Shown here piece after piece: positions 1 through 6,565 of a stretch of 21,186 nt of DNA (the stretch's first letter is position 1; each line of letters starts with the position of its first letter). The stretch spans positions 1-21,186 of the forward strand of contig MUCU01000011.1 of the NCBI GenBank assembly GCA_002817055.1. Direction: 5' to 3'. A model generated the notes under the pieces. That model made no database searches. It was not told the origin of the DNA and worked only from the letters and a program-made list of their open reading frames with translations. Made by a program: the position numbers and the translations under genes. The DNA is from SAR202 cluster bacterium Io17-Chloro-G7. GTDB taxonomy: Bacteria > Chloroflexota > Dehalococcoidia > UBA3495.

Positions 1-663
1 CGCCATGGGCAAAGCGGTGGCTGCCAGGGCCCCGAACACGACGGCCAGAATGATCATTGCAATCGGCACTGCGAATTTCTCGCCCGTTTCCAAGTCTTTC
101 TGGGAGCCTTCCACAAAGTCTTTGGAGAAAGTAGCCTCCCCGGTGATGAAAACCCGGAATTCTTCCAATCCAGAGTTGGACTTGACGTTGTCGTCAAGCA
201 GACTGTGGATCAGCTCCACGCTTGACTCGGCATGTTTCAGATCGCCCGCCATCACCAAAGGCAGGATGGTGCTGTGACGGTCGGAAGAGACTAAGGATTC
301 GTCATTGGTGCCAAAGTAGTCGGACCCGGCAAACACCACGTCGGGGCCCAAGGCCATAATGCTGGTTGACAGCTCTTGAACAAACCGGCGGTAGGCCGGG
401 TCATCCACCGTAAAATCCGATGATCTGACAACCACCACTTCACGCAATAAGTCAGTCCCTTCCAACCGCTGCGCTAAAAGGGCCTCGGCTTCCTTGGAGT
501 CAGCGTCGCTTAGGAAATTGAACTCGGTGGTCACGGCGTCGCTAAATAGGCTCCCGAAAATGATCACTGCGGCAATTAGTATCACCAGCCACGCTGCTAT
601 AACCCTCTTGGGCCGTAAGGCGCTCCCCCGCGGTAAGGATTCGGTTGTTAGTTTCTTCCTCAT
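1..663 (-). CDS. MMPL/RND-family membrane transporter, N-terminal part (runs off left edge)
   Basis: The reading frame is open from an ATG at 663 to the window edge, giving 221 residues of an incomplete protein. A good Shine-Dalgarno (AGAGGAGAA) lies just upstream of the ATG. A basic N-terminus leads into a membrane segment at about residues 21-39, an extracytoplasmic region of about 155 residues, and a second membrane segment starting near 198. This first-helix, large-loop, second-helix order is that of MMPL/RND-type exporters and lipid transporters. Family members move hydrophobic compounds or lipids using the proton gradient; the substrate here cannot be read. The gene lies 190 bases downstream of a MarR regulator on the same strand, and that gap carries two copies of a motif also found at the marR promoter, so MarR control is likely. 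The family call is fairly secure, the specific function is not. Confidence 0.75.
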   Translation of the reverse strand, partial: MRKKLTTESLPRGSALRPKRVIAAWLVILIAAVIIFGSLFSDAVTTEFNFLSDADSKEAEALLAQRLEGTDLLREVVVVRSSDFTVDDPAYRRFVQELSTSIMALGPDVVFAGSDYFGTNDESLVSSDRHSTILPLVMAGDLKHAESSVELIHSLLDDNVKSNSGLEEFRVFITGEATFSKDFVEGSQKDLETGEKFAVPIAMIILAVVFGALAATALPMA

Positions 664-721
664 CTCTGGTGTTCTCCTCTGAATTTAGTTACTTGTTTGG
701 GAATGGGTAGAGCATTGCTTA

Positions 722-741
722 TTAGTGTAATTACACCTAAT
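722..741. promoter_or_regulatory. Operator-like palindrome upstream of the MMPL gene
   Basis: The perfect 12-base palindrome GTGTAATTACAC lies at 725-736, flanked by TTAG and CTAA. The core GTAATTACACCTAA matches two other sites at 829-842 and 1336-1349. It is about 60 bases upstream of the MMPL start. This symmetry fits a MarR dimer; binding is inferred. Confidence 0.5.
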
Positions 742-823
742 TTGTGGAGTGCGATTACGAATTTCCGGTAAACCCTTGCTTGTGGACGCTGGTCTGGGAG
801 TCCGAAAACCTTTATCCCGCTCT

Positions 824-844
824 TTATTGTATATACACGTAATA
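824..844. promoter_or_regulatory. Second operator-like copy between marR and the MMPL gene
   Basis: TGTATATACA at 828-837 is a perfect 10-base palindrome. Aligned on the shared TACAC it reads GTATATACACGTAA, nearly identical to the marR-promoter copy at 1336-1349. It sits just after the marR stop codon, upstream of the MMPL gene. Confidence 0.45.
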
Positions 845-853
845 AGGAAAAAT

Positions 854-1315
854 TTAAGGGCCCCGGGCTAAAGTCGAGACCTCTTCTAATTGCTTGAGAA
901 AGGCGTCAAAGTTTTCCTGCCCCATCCCGTTTACGACCCGCCTTTGGGCCTTGTCCCACAAGGGCAGACCTTGGGCTACCGCCCCGCGGCCTTGACCGGT
1001 CAGCTTGACCTCCCGTGTCCGCCGGTCTTGGCCCTCATTGATCGTCAGATAGCCCTCACGTTCTAGAGGGCGCAAATTTCGAGTCATGGTGGTCCGATCC
1101 ATCTCGAAGAACTCAGCCAGTGCGGTTATGGTGATTGTGTCCATGTAGTCAACAGCAGCCAGCAGGCTAAACTGGGTCGCCCTCAACCCCAAAGGCTGAA
1201 AAACCTCATCATAAAGCTGGGTCACCGCCCTGGTGGCGGCACGGAGATTGCCGCAAGCGCAGGCCATCAATTTGGTGAGTTCTGATTTGTCGACTTGCTG
1301 GTCCAAAGATTGCAC
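854..1315 (-). CDS. MarR-family transcriptional regulator
   Basis: A 153-residue protein, normal length for the MarR family of dimeric winged-helix DNA-binding proteins. The N-terminal helix contains an ACACGNLR segment (about residues 17-24). The phrase LRATQFSLL (about 44-52) leads into the winged helix, with the recognition helix around MDRTTMTRNLRPLEREG and the wing carrying DRRTREVKLT. The start is GTG at 1315, the first start after an in-frame TAG; there is no clear Shine-Dalgarno. A promoter with near-consensus boxes lies immediately upstream and overlaps a palindromic site, which suggests autoregulation. The gene downstream is an MMPL transporter, a common MarR target; family members usually repress efflux genes until a small ligand binds. 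The ligand is unknown. Confidence 0.9.
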   Translation of the reverse strand: MQSLDQQVDKSELTKLMACACGNLRAATRAVTQLYDEVFQPLGLRATQFSLLAAVDYMDTITITALAEFFEMDRTTMTRNLRPLEREGYLTINEGQDRRTREVKLTGQGRGAVAQGLPLWDKAQRRVVNGMGQENFDAFLKQLEEVSTLARGP

Positions 1316-1335
1316 CTAATCTTTGCTAATTAGGA

Positions 1336-1374
1336 GTATATACACCTTATATAATATTCCACAGCGAAAGTCAA
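1336..1374 (-). promoter_or_regulatory. marR promoter with overlapping operator
   Basis: On the minus strand a -35 box TTGACT (1374-1369) is separated by exactly 17 bases from a -10 box TATAAG (1351-1346). The predicted start of transcription, near 1339, falls inside GTATATAC (1336-1343), the shared operator-like motif. Bound protein would therefore block initiation. A second inverted repeat, CCTAAT (1315-1320) with ATTAGG (1329-1334), lies between promoter and start codon. Confidence 0.6.
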
Positions 1375-1433
1375 GCCCTCGTTCCTGGGGTATTTCCGTT
1401 CTCTGGGAGATCTACCGGAGAGAAATTGGGGAA

Positions 1434-1694
1434 TTATGCCGCTGGACTCGCCTCTTCGATCTCGAAGCGATATTCCTCTATGACGGGGTTGGAGAGGAGC
1501 ATGTTGCACATTTCAGCGACACGCGCTTCGGCCCGAGTGCGGTCGGGTTCGTCTACCCGGAGCTCCAAGTATTTGCCGATGCGAACGTCGTCCACCTCTT
1601 CGAACCCCATGTGCTTCAAACCGCCCAAAACCGTCAAACCTTGGGGGTCGTTGACGGCTGGTTTAAGTGTGACGTATATCCTGGCCAGATACAA
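1434..1694 (-). CDS. purS: Phosphoribosylformylglycinamidine (FGAM) synthase subunit PurS
   Basis: An 86-residue protein beginning MYLARIYVTLKP, typical of PurS in both length and N-terminal strand. PurS is the small dimeric subunit that joins PurL and PurQ to form the FGAM synthase of Gram-positive-type bacteria and archaea (fourth step of IMP synthesis). The conserved phrases LGGLKHMGF and VRIGKYLEL are visible. The start is TTG at 1694, with GGAG seven bases upstream. It is the last purine gene of the minus-strand run, 35 bases after the DUF3105 gene. No purL or purQ is present in the window, which is unusual because purS normally precedes purQ and purL directly. Confidence 0.87.
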   Translation of the reverse strand: MYLARIYVTLKPAVNDPQGLTVLGGLKHMGFEEVDDVRIGKYLELRVDEPDRTRAEARVAEMCNMLLSNPVIEEYRFEIEEASPAA

Positions 1695-1728
1695 TTCGCT
1701 ACTCCGGTCTTCTATCTACTCCGGCCCT

Positions 1729-2388
1729 CTATCTACAAGGAATAGTCTCTGGCCCCAGGCTGCCAGCATAAGAATTGAAGAACAGGTCGATCCGTTCCGC
1801 ATCGACCCCTTGCATCGTATCCAGCACGCCCCAGGCAGCCAATGCCACCCGGCCTTCGGGAATCTTGTCGTACGAGCGGGTAATGCCCCATATATTGCTT
1901 ATTCCGATGTTGCTCACGGCGTCGCGGAGTTGGTCCACTTGGTCCGGATCGGGGAGGTTATAGCTAACGACAATGTTGCCATGCTCCAAGTGGTGCACAG
2001 CTACTTCATCCCGAATTCCGTCCTCGTAGAACCCGCACCTTAGCAGCACCTGGGGTGGGTAGTGGTCTCCGGAAGTGGGAGGGAAAGAATCGTATTGGAT
2101 ATCTGTGTCCTCTGGCAAGTGGTTTCTAGAGGGGTCTATCACCTGCCGCTCACCCACGCCAGCTATATGCTCGTTTGCGCTGCCCGTGTTCCCAGCGCTT
2201 TGCCCTCCTCCGCCCAGGCCTCCAACGGCGAAGCCCGCTATAACTAGGACTGCGATCAGAGCCGAAGCCACGATATAAATTTTGTTGGCCCTCTTTTTCT
2301 TGGGTCTATTGGTGGCCAGCGTACCAGCGGAACGCGCTCTCCTGGACAGCGCTTGGCCGCGGCTGCGCCGGTGTTTCGATTCTGGCAA
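1729..2388 (-). CDS. DUF3105 single-pass membrane protein
   Basis: A 219-residue protein with a strongly basic N-terminus (about residues 1-35), one membrane segment at about 37-57, a Gly/Ser/Asn linker, and an extracytoplasmic domain. That domain has the DUF3105 signature: PPTSGDHY (103-110) followed by VHHLEHG (131-137). The His-rich motifs suggest metal binding, but no function is established that I know of. Cys118 and Cys218 could pair. The start is TTG at 2388 with GGAGGA just upstream, 24 bases after the purC stop, so it is probably co-transcribed with purC and purS. The family call is firm; why it sits among purine genes is unknown. Confidence 0.8.
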   Translation of the reverse strand: MPESKHRRSRGQALSRRARSAGTLATNRPKKKRANKIYIVASALIAVLVIAGFAVGGLGGGGQSAGNTGSANEHIAGVGERQVIDPSRNHLPEDTDIQYDSFPPTSGDHYPPQVLLRCGFYEDGIRDEVAVHHLEHGNIVVSYNLPDPDQVDQLRDAVSNIGISNIWGITRSYDKIPEGRVALAAWGVLDTMQGVDAERIDLFFNSYAGSLGPETIPCR

Positions 2389-2412
2389 TGTCTTCCTCCA
2401 CGGGGTCGGTTA

Positions 2413-3312
2413 TTAGGTGAGCTGTTCCCCTGTTAGCAGTCGATACGCATCCAGGTAACGCTCCGATGTCTGTGTCACTACTTCGTCGGGCAACGGTGGC
2501 GCCGGTGGTTCCCGGTTCCAATCTTGACTAGCCAGCCAATCCCGGACGGGCTGCTTGTCGAAACTGGGTTGAGACTTGCCCGGACTGTAACTTTCCGCCT
2601 CCCAAAAGCGGCTGGAGTCGGGGGTGAGCAGTTCGTCGATCAGGATTAGCTGTCCGTCAATTAGCCCGAACTCCATCTTGGTGTCCGCCAGGATTATTCC
2701 TCGGTCCAAGGCATAGTCCTTGCCGAATTGATAGACGGCTATGCTGACCTCGGCAAGCTGCCTTGCCAGGTCCGCCCCGACCATGTCCAAGACTTGCTGG
2801 TCGGTCATGTTTTCATCGTGGCCTTCCTCGGCCTTGGTGGTCGGTGTGAAGAGTAGCTCCGGAAACTCCTGACCCTCCAGCAACCCCGACGGGACCGGCT
2901 TCCCGGAGACGGTGCCTTCCGCCCGGTACTCGGACCATGCGCTGCCAGCAATGTAGCCCCTTACCACGCACTCGATGTCGATGCGTTCGGCTTGCTTGAC
3001 GATCATCGCCTGCCGGGCGATCTCGGTCGGCAAGCCATCCGGAGCGAACCTGGCCGCAACGTCTGCGGCTGCCATCGGATCTTCGGCAGGCATCAAGAAG
3101 TGATTGGGCACCAAATGCTGCGTTTTCTGGAACCAGAATGCGGAGATTTGATTTAGTACCCTTCCCTTTTCCGGGATGCCCATGGGCAATACCACGTCGA
3201 AAGCGGAGATCCGATCTGTAGAGACCATCAACAAACGGCCTTGGTCCAACTGATAGGTGTCCCGCACCTTGCCCCGGTGTAGCAAGCTGGGCAGATGTGT
3301 CTCAGTAATCAT
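2413..3312 (-). CDS. purC: SAICAR synthase (phosphoribosylaminoimidazole-succinocarboxamide synthase)
   Basis: A 299-residue enzyme that joins aspartate to CAIR using ATP, giving SAICAR in purine synthesis. The N-terminal signature is clear: GKVRDTY (14-20) and STDRISAFDV (31-40), followed by the nucleotide-binding and substrate region with ECVVRGYIAGSAW, LADTKMEFG and LIDELLTPDSSRFW. The length fits the longer form seen in yeast Ade1 rather than the shorter E. coli form of about 240 residues. The start is ATG at 3312 with GGAG five bases upstream. The 110-base AT-rich gap from purB holds a small inverted repeat and could contain a secondary promoter. Confidence 0.96.
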   Translation of the reverse strand: MITETHLPSLLHRGKVRDTYQLDQGRLLMVSTDRISAFDVVLPMGIPEKGRVLNQISAFWFQKTQHLVPNHFLMPAEDPMAAADVAARFAPDGLPTEIARQAMIVKQAERIDIECVVRGYIAGSAWSEYRAEGTVSGKPVPSGLLEGQEFPELLFTPTTKAEEGHDENMTDQQVLDMVGADLARQLAEVSIAVYQFGKDYALDRGIILADTKMEFGLIDGQLILIDELLTPDSSRFWEAESYSPGKSQPSFDKQPVRDWLASQDWNREPPAPPLPDEVVTQTSERYLDAYRLLTGEQLT

Positions 3313-3387
3313 CCCCGCTCCTGTCTAACTTAAACATTTCTAACGTAACCCTATGTGAAAAATCATTCCGCTTAACTATATGTTATA

Positions 3388-3405
3388 CCAATCTAAATGA
3401 ATTGG
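3388..3405. promoter_or_regulatory. Inverted repeat in the AT-rich purB-purC gap
   Basis: CCAAT (3388-3392) and ATTGG (3401-3405) form an inverted repeat with an 8-base spacer in the 110-base gap ahead of purC. A TATAAC-like box overlaps its left side on the minus strand (3387-3382), with no convincing -35. It could be an operator or a weak internal promoter; support is limited. Confidence 0.25.
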
Positions 3406-3422
3406 CATACGAATTATTTAGG

Positions 3423-4739
3423 TCAACTAGGCAGTGAAATCTTGGCCTCATCCAGTCCCAGGCGGCCAAAAATGTCCTCAACATACCTGGTGTAGTAGCT
3501 GTAGTCGAAGATTTTATTGAGGGCATCCACATTGAGATAAGCCAATGCTTCTTCGTCAGATTTTAGTAAATCTCGGAAGTCCTGGTTCTGGTCCCAGCTC
3601 GACCCGGCGTTCCTTTGAACGATCTTGTAGGCGTCTTCTCTGGGAAGACCTTTGTCCACTAGGGCCAGCAATACCTGTTGGGAGAAGATCAGGCCTTTGC
3701 TACTTTCCACATTGGCCCACATCCGTTCCGGGAAAACCCGCAGTCCTTTAATGATGTCGGCGAAGATGTTGAGTATATAGTCCAAAGCCAGGCAGGAATC
3801 CGGCAAAATGATTCTCTCGGCGGATGAGTGGCTAATATCACGCTCGCCCCACAGGGCAACGTTCTCCAATGCAGTGACGCTGTGTCCCCGAATTAAACGG
3901 GCCAAGCCGCAGATTCGCTCGGCAAGCTCTGGGTTACGCTTGTGGGGCATAGAGGAGGAACCGGTCTGACCTGAGCCGAAGGGTTCCTCTAATTCGTGAA
4001 TCTCCGTGCGTTGCAGTGACCTAAGTTCAGTGGCGAATTTCTCCAGCGAAGCGGCTATAAGGGCCAAAGTCAGAATGAAGTGGGCGTGGCGGTCCCTTTG
4101 GACAACCTGATTGGACACCGGCTCCACTTCGAGGCCCAAATGGCGGCAGACCTTCTCTTCAACTCTGGGAGAAACAGTGGCGTTGGTGCCCACGGCCCCG
4201 GAAATTTTGCCTACCCGAACGTTCTCCAAAGCATCCACCAACCGGGAGCGTTGGCGCCTCATCTCTTCCCACCACAGTGCCATCTTTAAGCCAAAGGTTA
4301 TTGGTTCGGCGTGCACTCCATGGGTGCGCCCCATCATAATCGTGTTCTTGTGGGCAATCGCTTGAACCCGCAGCGCCTCCACAGCCTCGTCCATATCTAG
4401 GAGTAGAAGTGCGCCTGCCTCGCCAAGCTGGAGTCCCAGAGCAGTGTCCAACATGTCAGACGAAGTTAGGCCCAAGTGCAGCCAGCGCCCTTCCGGGCCG
4501 ATCCCCTCGGTGATCGAAGTCAGAAACGCTGTCACGTCGTGGCGGGTGGTCTCGAATATCTCAAGCATCCGGGGATGGTTGTACTTGGCTTTCCTCAACA
4601 ATCCCATGTCGTCGGCGGGAATGACTCCTTCTTCGGTCCAGGCTTCGCAAGCCGCCAGTTCCACCTGCATCCATTTCTGATACTTGTTCTCTTCCGACCA
4701 GACTTTTTTCATTGCCGGTCTGGAGTAACGGTCAATCAT
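3423..4739 (-). CDS. purB: Adenylosuccinate lyase
   Basis: A 438-residue member of the fumarase/aspartase superfamily, acting twice in purine synthesis: SAICAR to AICAR, and adenylosuccinate to AMP, releasing fumarate each time. Diagnostic motifs are TRHDV (65-69), TSSDMLDTA (92-100), GRTHGVHAEP (137-146) with a catalytic histidine, QRDRHA (214-219) and the flexible signature loop SSSMPHKRNP (261-270). Length is normal for the short bacterial PurB. The start is ATG at 4739 with GGAGG seven bases upstream. The substrate for its first reaction comes from PurC, encoded next downstream. The 133-base gap from the HAD phosphatase gene shows no clear signal. Confidence 0.97.
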   Translation of the reverse strand: MIDRYSRPAMKKVWSEENKYQKWMQVELAACEAWTEEGVIPADDMGLLRKAKYNHPRMLEIFETTRHDVTAFLTSITEGIGPEGRWLHLGLTSSDMLDTALGLQLGEAGALLLLDMDEAVEALRVQAIAHKNTIMMGRTHGVHAEPITFGLKMALWWEEMRRQRSRLVDALENVRVGKISGAVGTNATVSPRVEEKVCRHLGLEVEPVSNQVVQRDRHAHFILTLALIAASLEKFATELRSLQRTEIHELEEPFGSGQTGSSSMPHKRNPELAERICGLARLIRGHSVTALENVALWGERDISHSSAERIILPDSCLALDYILNIFADIIKGLRVFPERMWANVESSKGLIFSQQVLLALVDKGLPREDAYKIVQRNAGSSWDQNQDFRDLLKSDEEALAYLNVDALNKIFDYSYYTRYVEDIFGRLGLDEAKISLPS

Positions 4740-4872
4740 CTGGAGTCCTCCCCACGTCCGCTGGTTTGGCGTTTTGTTTTCGCAATGGCAGTTTTCCCCA
4801 ACGCATTAGTGGCTATAGCGACTGGCGTGATATCTCAACAGCGATTGAAAAAGGTCCGGAAATTGCCGCGCC

Positions 4873-5553
4873 TTAGGAGTTTCGACCATTGGAATGGTAT
4901 TCGACCACGGCGTGGAACATGTCTTGAAAATCAGTAAAAGGTTGGAAGGGAATATTGGCGCGATTGCATTCCTCAGCCAAGGTGCGGTGGGCATAGAGCA
5001 CGTCGACTCTTGTGGCAGCTTCGAAGTCGGACATGCCGTCCCCTGCGTAAAAAACGTGGTAGCCCTTTTGTTGAAATTGCTCCACCACCAGTCCCTTGGA
5101 GTTGCCGCGGTTCTCCTGGCCAGCGCGGGTGTGGCGGTACTCGTAGGCGATCCCTTGGGCGGAGAAACTGGTATTGACGGCATATACCGGCACCTGAGCA
5201 TGACCCTCTTTCCACAATAGGGCTTCGATGTAAAAATCCAGGCCCTGGCTAACGATGGCGAAGGGTATGCCGTTTTCCTGACAATAACGTTTGAGTTCAC
5301 CAAAGTAGGGCCTCAGGCTGGCGTGGCTTCTCACATGGTCTTGCATGGTAGCCACGTCGGCTTGGATGTTGCGGAAAGCTATCTCCTGGTACTCCTTTAG
5401 GTTTATCTCTCCGGCCCGGAACCGCCCCCGCACATCCTGCCAGGTGGGGTCGCCAAAACGGGTCAACAGCAATTCGGCCACGTTCTGCTCTGCGGCCGTA
5501 TCGTCAAAGTCCAATAGCACTGCTGGCTGCCGACTATCTCTCACGTAGCTCAC
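4873..5553 (-). CDS. HAD-superfamily phosphatase, MtnX/phosphoserine-phosphatase-like
   Basis: A HAD hydrolase of 226 residues from the GTG at 5553. The four motifs are present in order: DFDDT (15-19, with nucleophile Asp15 and acid Asp17), Ser in IVSQG (about 102), Lys in GNSKG (about 153) and GDGMSD (171-176). The helical insert after motif I is the cap of the HAD-IB group, which includes phosphoserine phosphatase and MtnX. The frame extends up to 5646, deep inside purE. GTG 5553 is preferred because GAGG lies nine bases upstream and the overlap with purE shrinks to 20 bases; GTG 5544 is an alternative. Tight overlap with purE implies translational coupling and a substrate perhaps related to nucleotide metabolism, but the substrate cannot be read. 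Confidence 0.8.
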   Translation of the reverse strand: MSYVRDSRQPAVLLDFDDTAAEQNVAELLLTRFGDPTWQDVRGRFRAGEINLKEYQEIAFRNIQADVATMQDHVRSHASLRPYFGELKRYCQENGIPFAIVSQGLDFYIEALLWKEGHAQVPVYAVNTSFSAQGIAYEYRHTRAGQENRGNSKGLVVEQFQQKGYHVFYAGDGMSDFEAATRVDVLYAHRTLAEECNRANIPFQPFTDFQDMFHAVVEYHSNGRNS

Positions 5554-5992
5554 GGCGATAGTCCTCGTAGGCTTGCCTAATTTCTTCGTTGTGGAGCCCC
5601 AATATCTCAGCGGCAAAATAAGCGGCGTTGCGCGCGCCCCAAGCACCGACGGCCATACAGGCCACGGGAATCCCCGGAGGCATCTGAGCGGTAGCCAAAA
5701 GGGCGTCCATACCCTTCAGCTCACTGGACGCCAGGGGAATTCCGATTATCGGCAAGGTAGTCCAAGATGCCAGCACGCCGCCCAAGGCAGCCGAACCGCC
5801 AGCGGCAGCGATCAGCACGTGAATGCCGCGCCCTCTGGCTTGCTCTGCGTACTCCCTTACTTTTTCGGGGGTGCGGTGGGCCGACATGACCCGGACCTCG
5901 TAGTCGATCTTCATTTGCTCCAGGGTGTTTACTGTCTCTTGAACCACCGCCTCATCGGAGGCGCTGCCCATAATAACGCCGACTTGCGGCAT
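5534..5992 (-). CDS. purE: N5-CAIR mutase / AIR carboxylase PurE
   Basis: A 152-residue PurE. Signatures are GVIMGSASD (5-13), VRVMSAHRTPEKV (33-45), IAAAGGSAALGG and the C-terminal IPVACMAVGAWGARNAAYFAAEIL. Class I PurE rearranges N5-CAIR made by PurK; class II carboxylates AIR directly. Most class I enzymes carry AHLPG after the AGG motif, whereas here the sequence is SAALGG, lacking that His, and no purK is in the window. Class II is therefore possible but not proven. The start is ATG at 5992 with GGAGG upstream. The end overlaps the HAD phosphatase gene by 20 bases. Confidence 0.95.
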   Translation of the reverse strand: MPQVGVIMGSASDEAVVQETVNTLEQMKIDYEVRVMSAHRTPEKVREYAEQARGRGIHVLIAAAGGSAALGGVLASWTTLPIIGIPLASSELKGMDALLATAQMPPGIPVACMAVGAWGARNAAYFAAEILGLHNEEIRQAYEDYRRELRER

Positions 5993-6080
5993 GACTCATT
6001 CCTCCCTATCTTGTATCAAAAATTAATGCCTGGTCGGTGAATCTAGGCACCGGCTATGTGGCGCCGTCAAACTCTCGAAC

Positions 6081-6554
6081 CTACAGCTCCAGTTCGTCCC
6101 GAAAGGCTTCCACCAAAGCTTGTTCCAAGGCATCTGTTTCAGTGCGAATCTCCACCCCATTCACGTGCAGGGCTATCCCTTCCTCGTCCAGAAATACCTC
6201 TACCGCAATGTCCCGGTCGCCATCTTCCTCCCAGGACAATAGGGTGGTGATGGCGTCTTCATCGTCTTCCACCGCATCATCTTCGCCAAGTCCTGCGCCC
6301 GAATCGGGCCCGATATCATCGTCCTCATTTTCTTGTTCCCACGAGACGATGGTTTCCAGTTCACCCCGGCCTTCCAGAAGAGTGTCATTCATTTCGGTGA
6401 GCAACTCTACGATGCCCAAGGTTGCGGACAGCTCGACCATTTCTTGATGCACTTGGCGCAGTTCGGCTGCATTAGCCTCGGCCCGCTGTATGCGGCGGGC
6501 CCTAACATCGGCAAGTTCGTCCCGTAGGTCCACCAGCGTATCTCGCCAGGCCAT
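6081..6554 (-). CDS. Hypothetical acidic protein with helical N-terminus
   Basis: I do not recognise this 157-residue protein. Residues 1-60 are charged and heptad-like, probably a coiled coil. Residues 73-100 are almost all Asp, Glu and Gly and probably disordered. Residues 115-157 look like a small folded unit (IAVEVFLDEEG, ALHVNGVEIRTE, then a helix). A short phrase recurs on either side of the acidic stretch (ETIVSWEQE and TTLLSWEED), suggesting an internal duplication around a linker. The start is ATG at 6554 with GGGAG seven bases upstream, and only 11 bases separate it from the preceding gene, so the two are probably co-translated. No membrane segment or catalytic motif is visible. Confidence 0.65.
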   Translation of the reverse strand: MAWRDTLVDLRDELADVRARRIQRAEANAAELRQVHQEMVELSATLGIVELLTEMNDTLLEGRGELETIVSWEQENEDDDIGPDSGAGLGEDDAVEDDEDAITTLLSWEEDGDRDIAVEVFLDEEGIALHVNGVEIRTETDALEQALVEAFRDELEL

Positions 6555-6565
6555 TAATACACTCC

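Noticed and set aside
1323..2043. Plus-strand frames opposite purS and the DUF3105 gene
   Set aside because: They lie antisense to two recognised genes and show no family motif.
4806..5303. A 165-codon minus-strand frame overlapping the HAD phosphatase
   Set aside because: The HAD frame has all four catalytic motifs; the alternative frame has none and only partial overlap with the gap.
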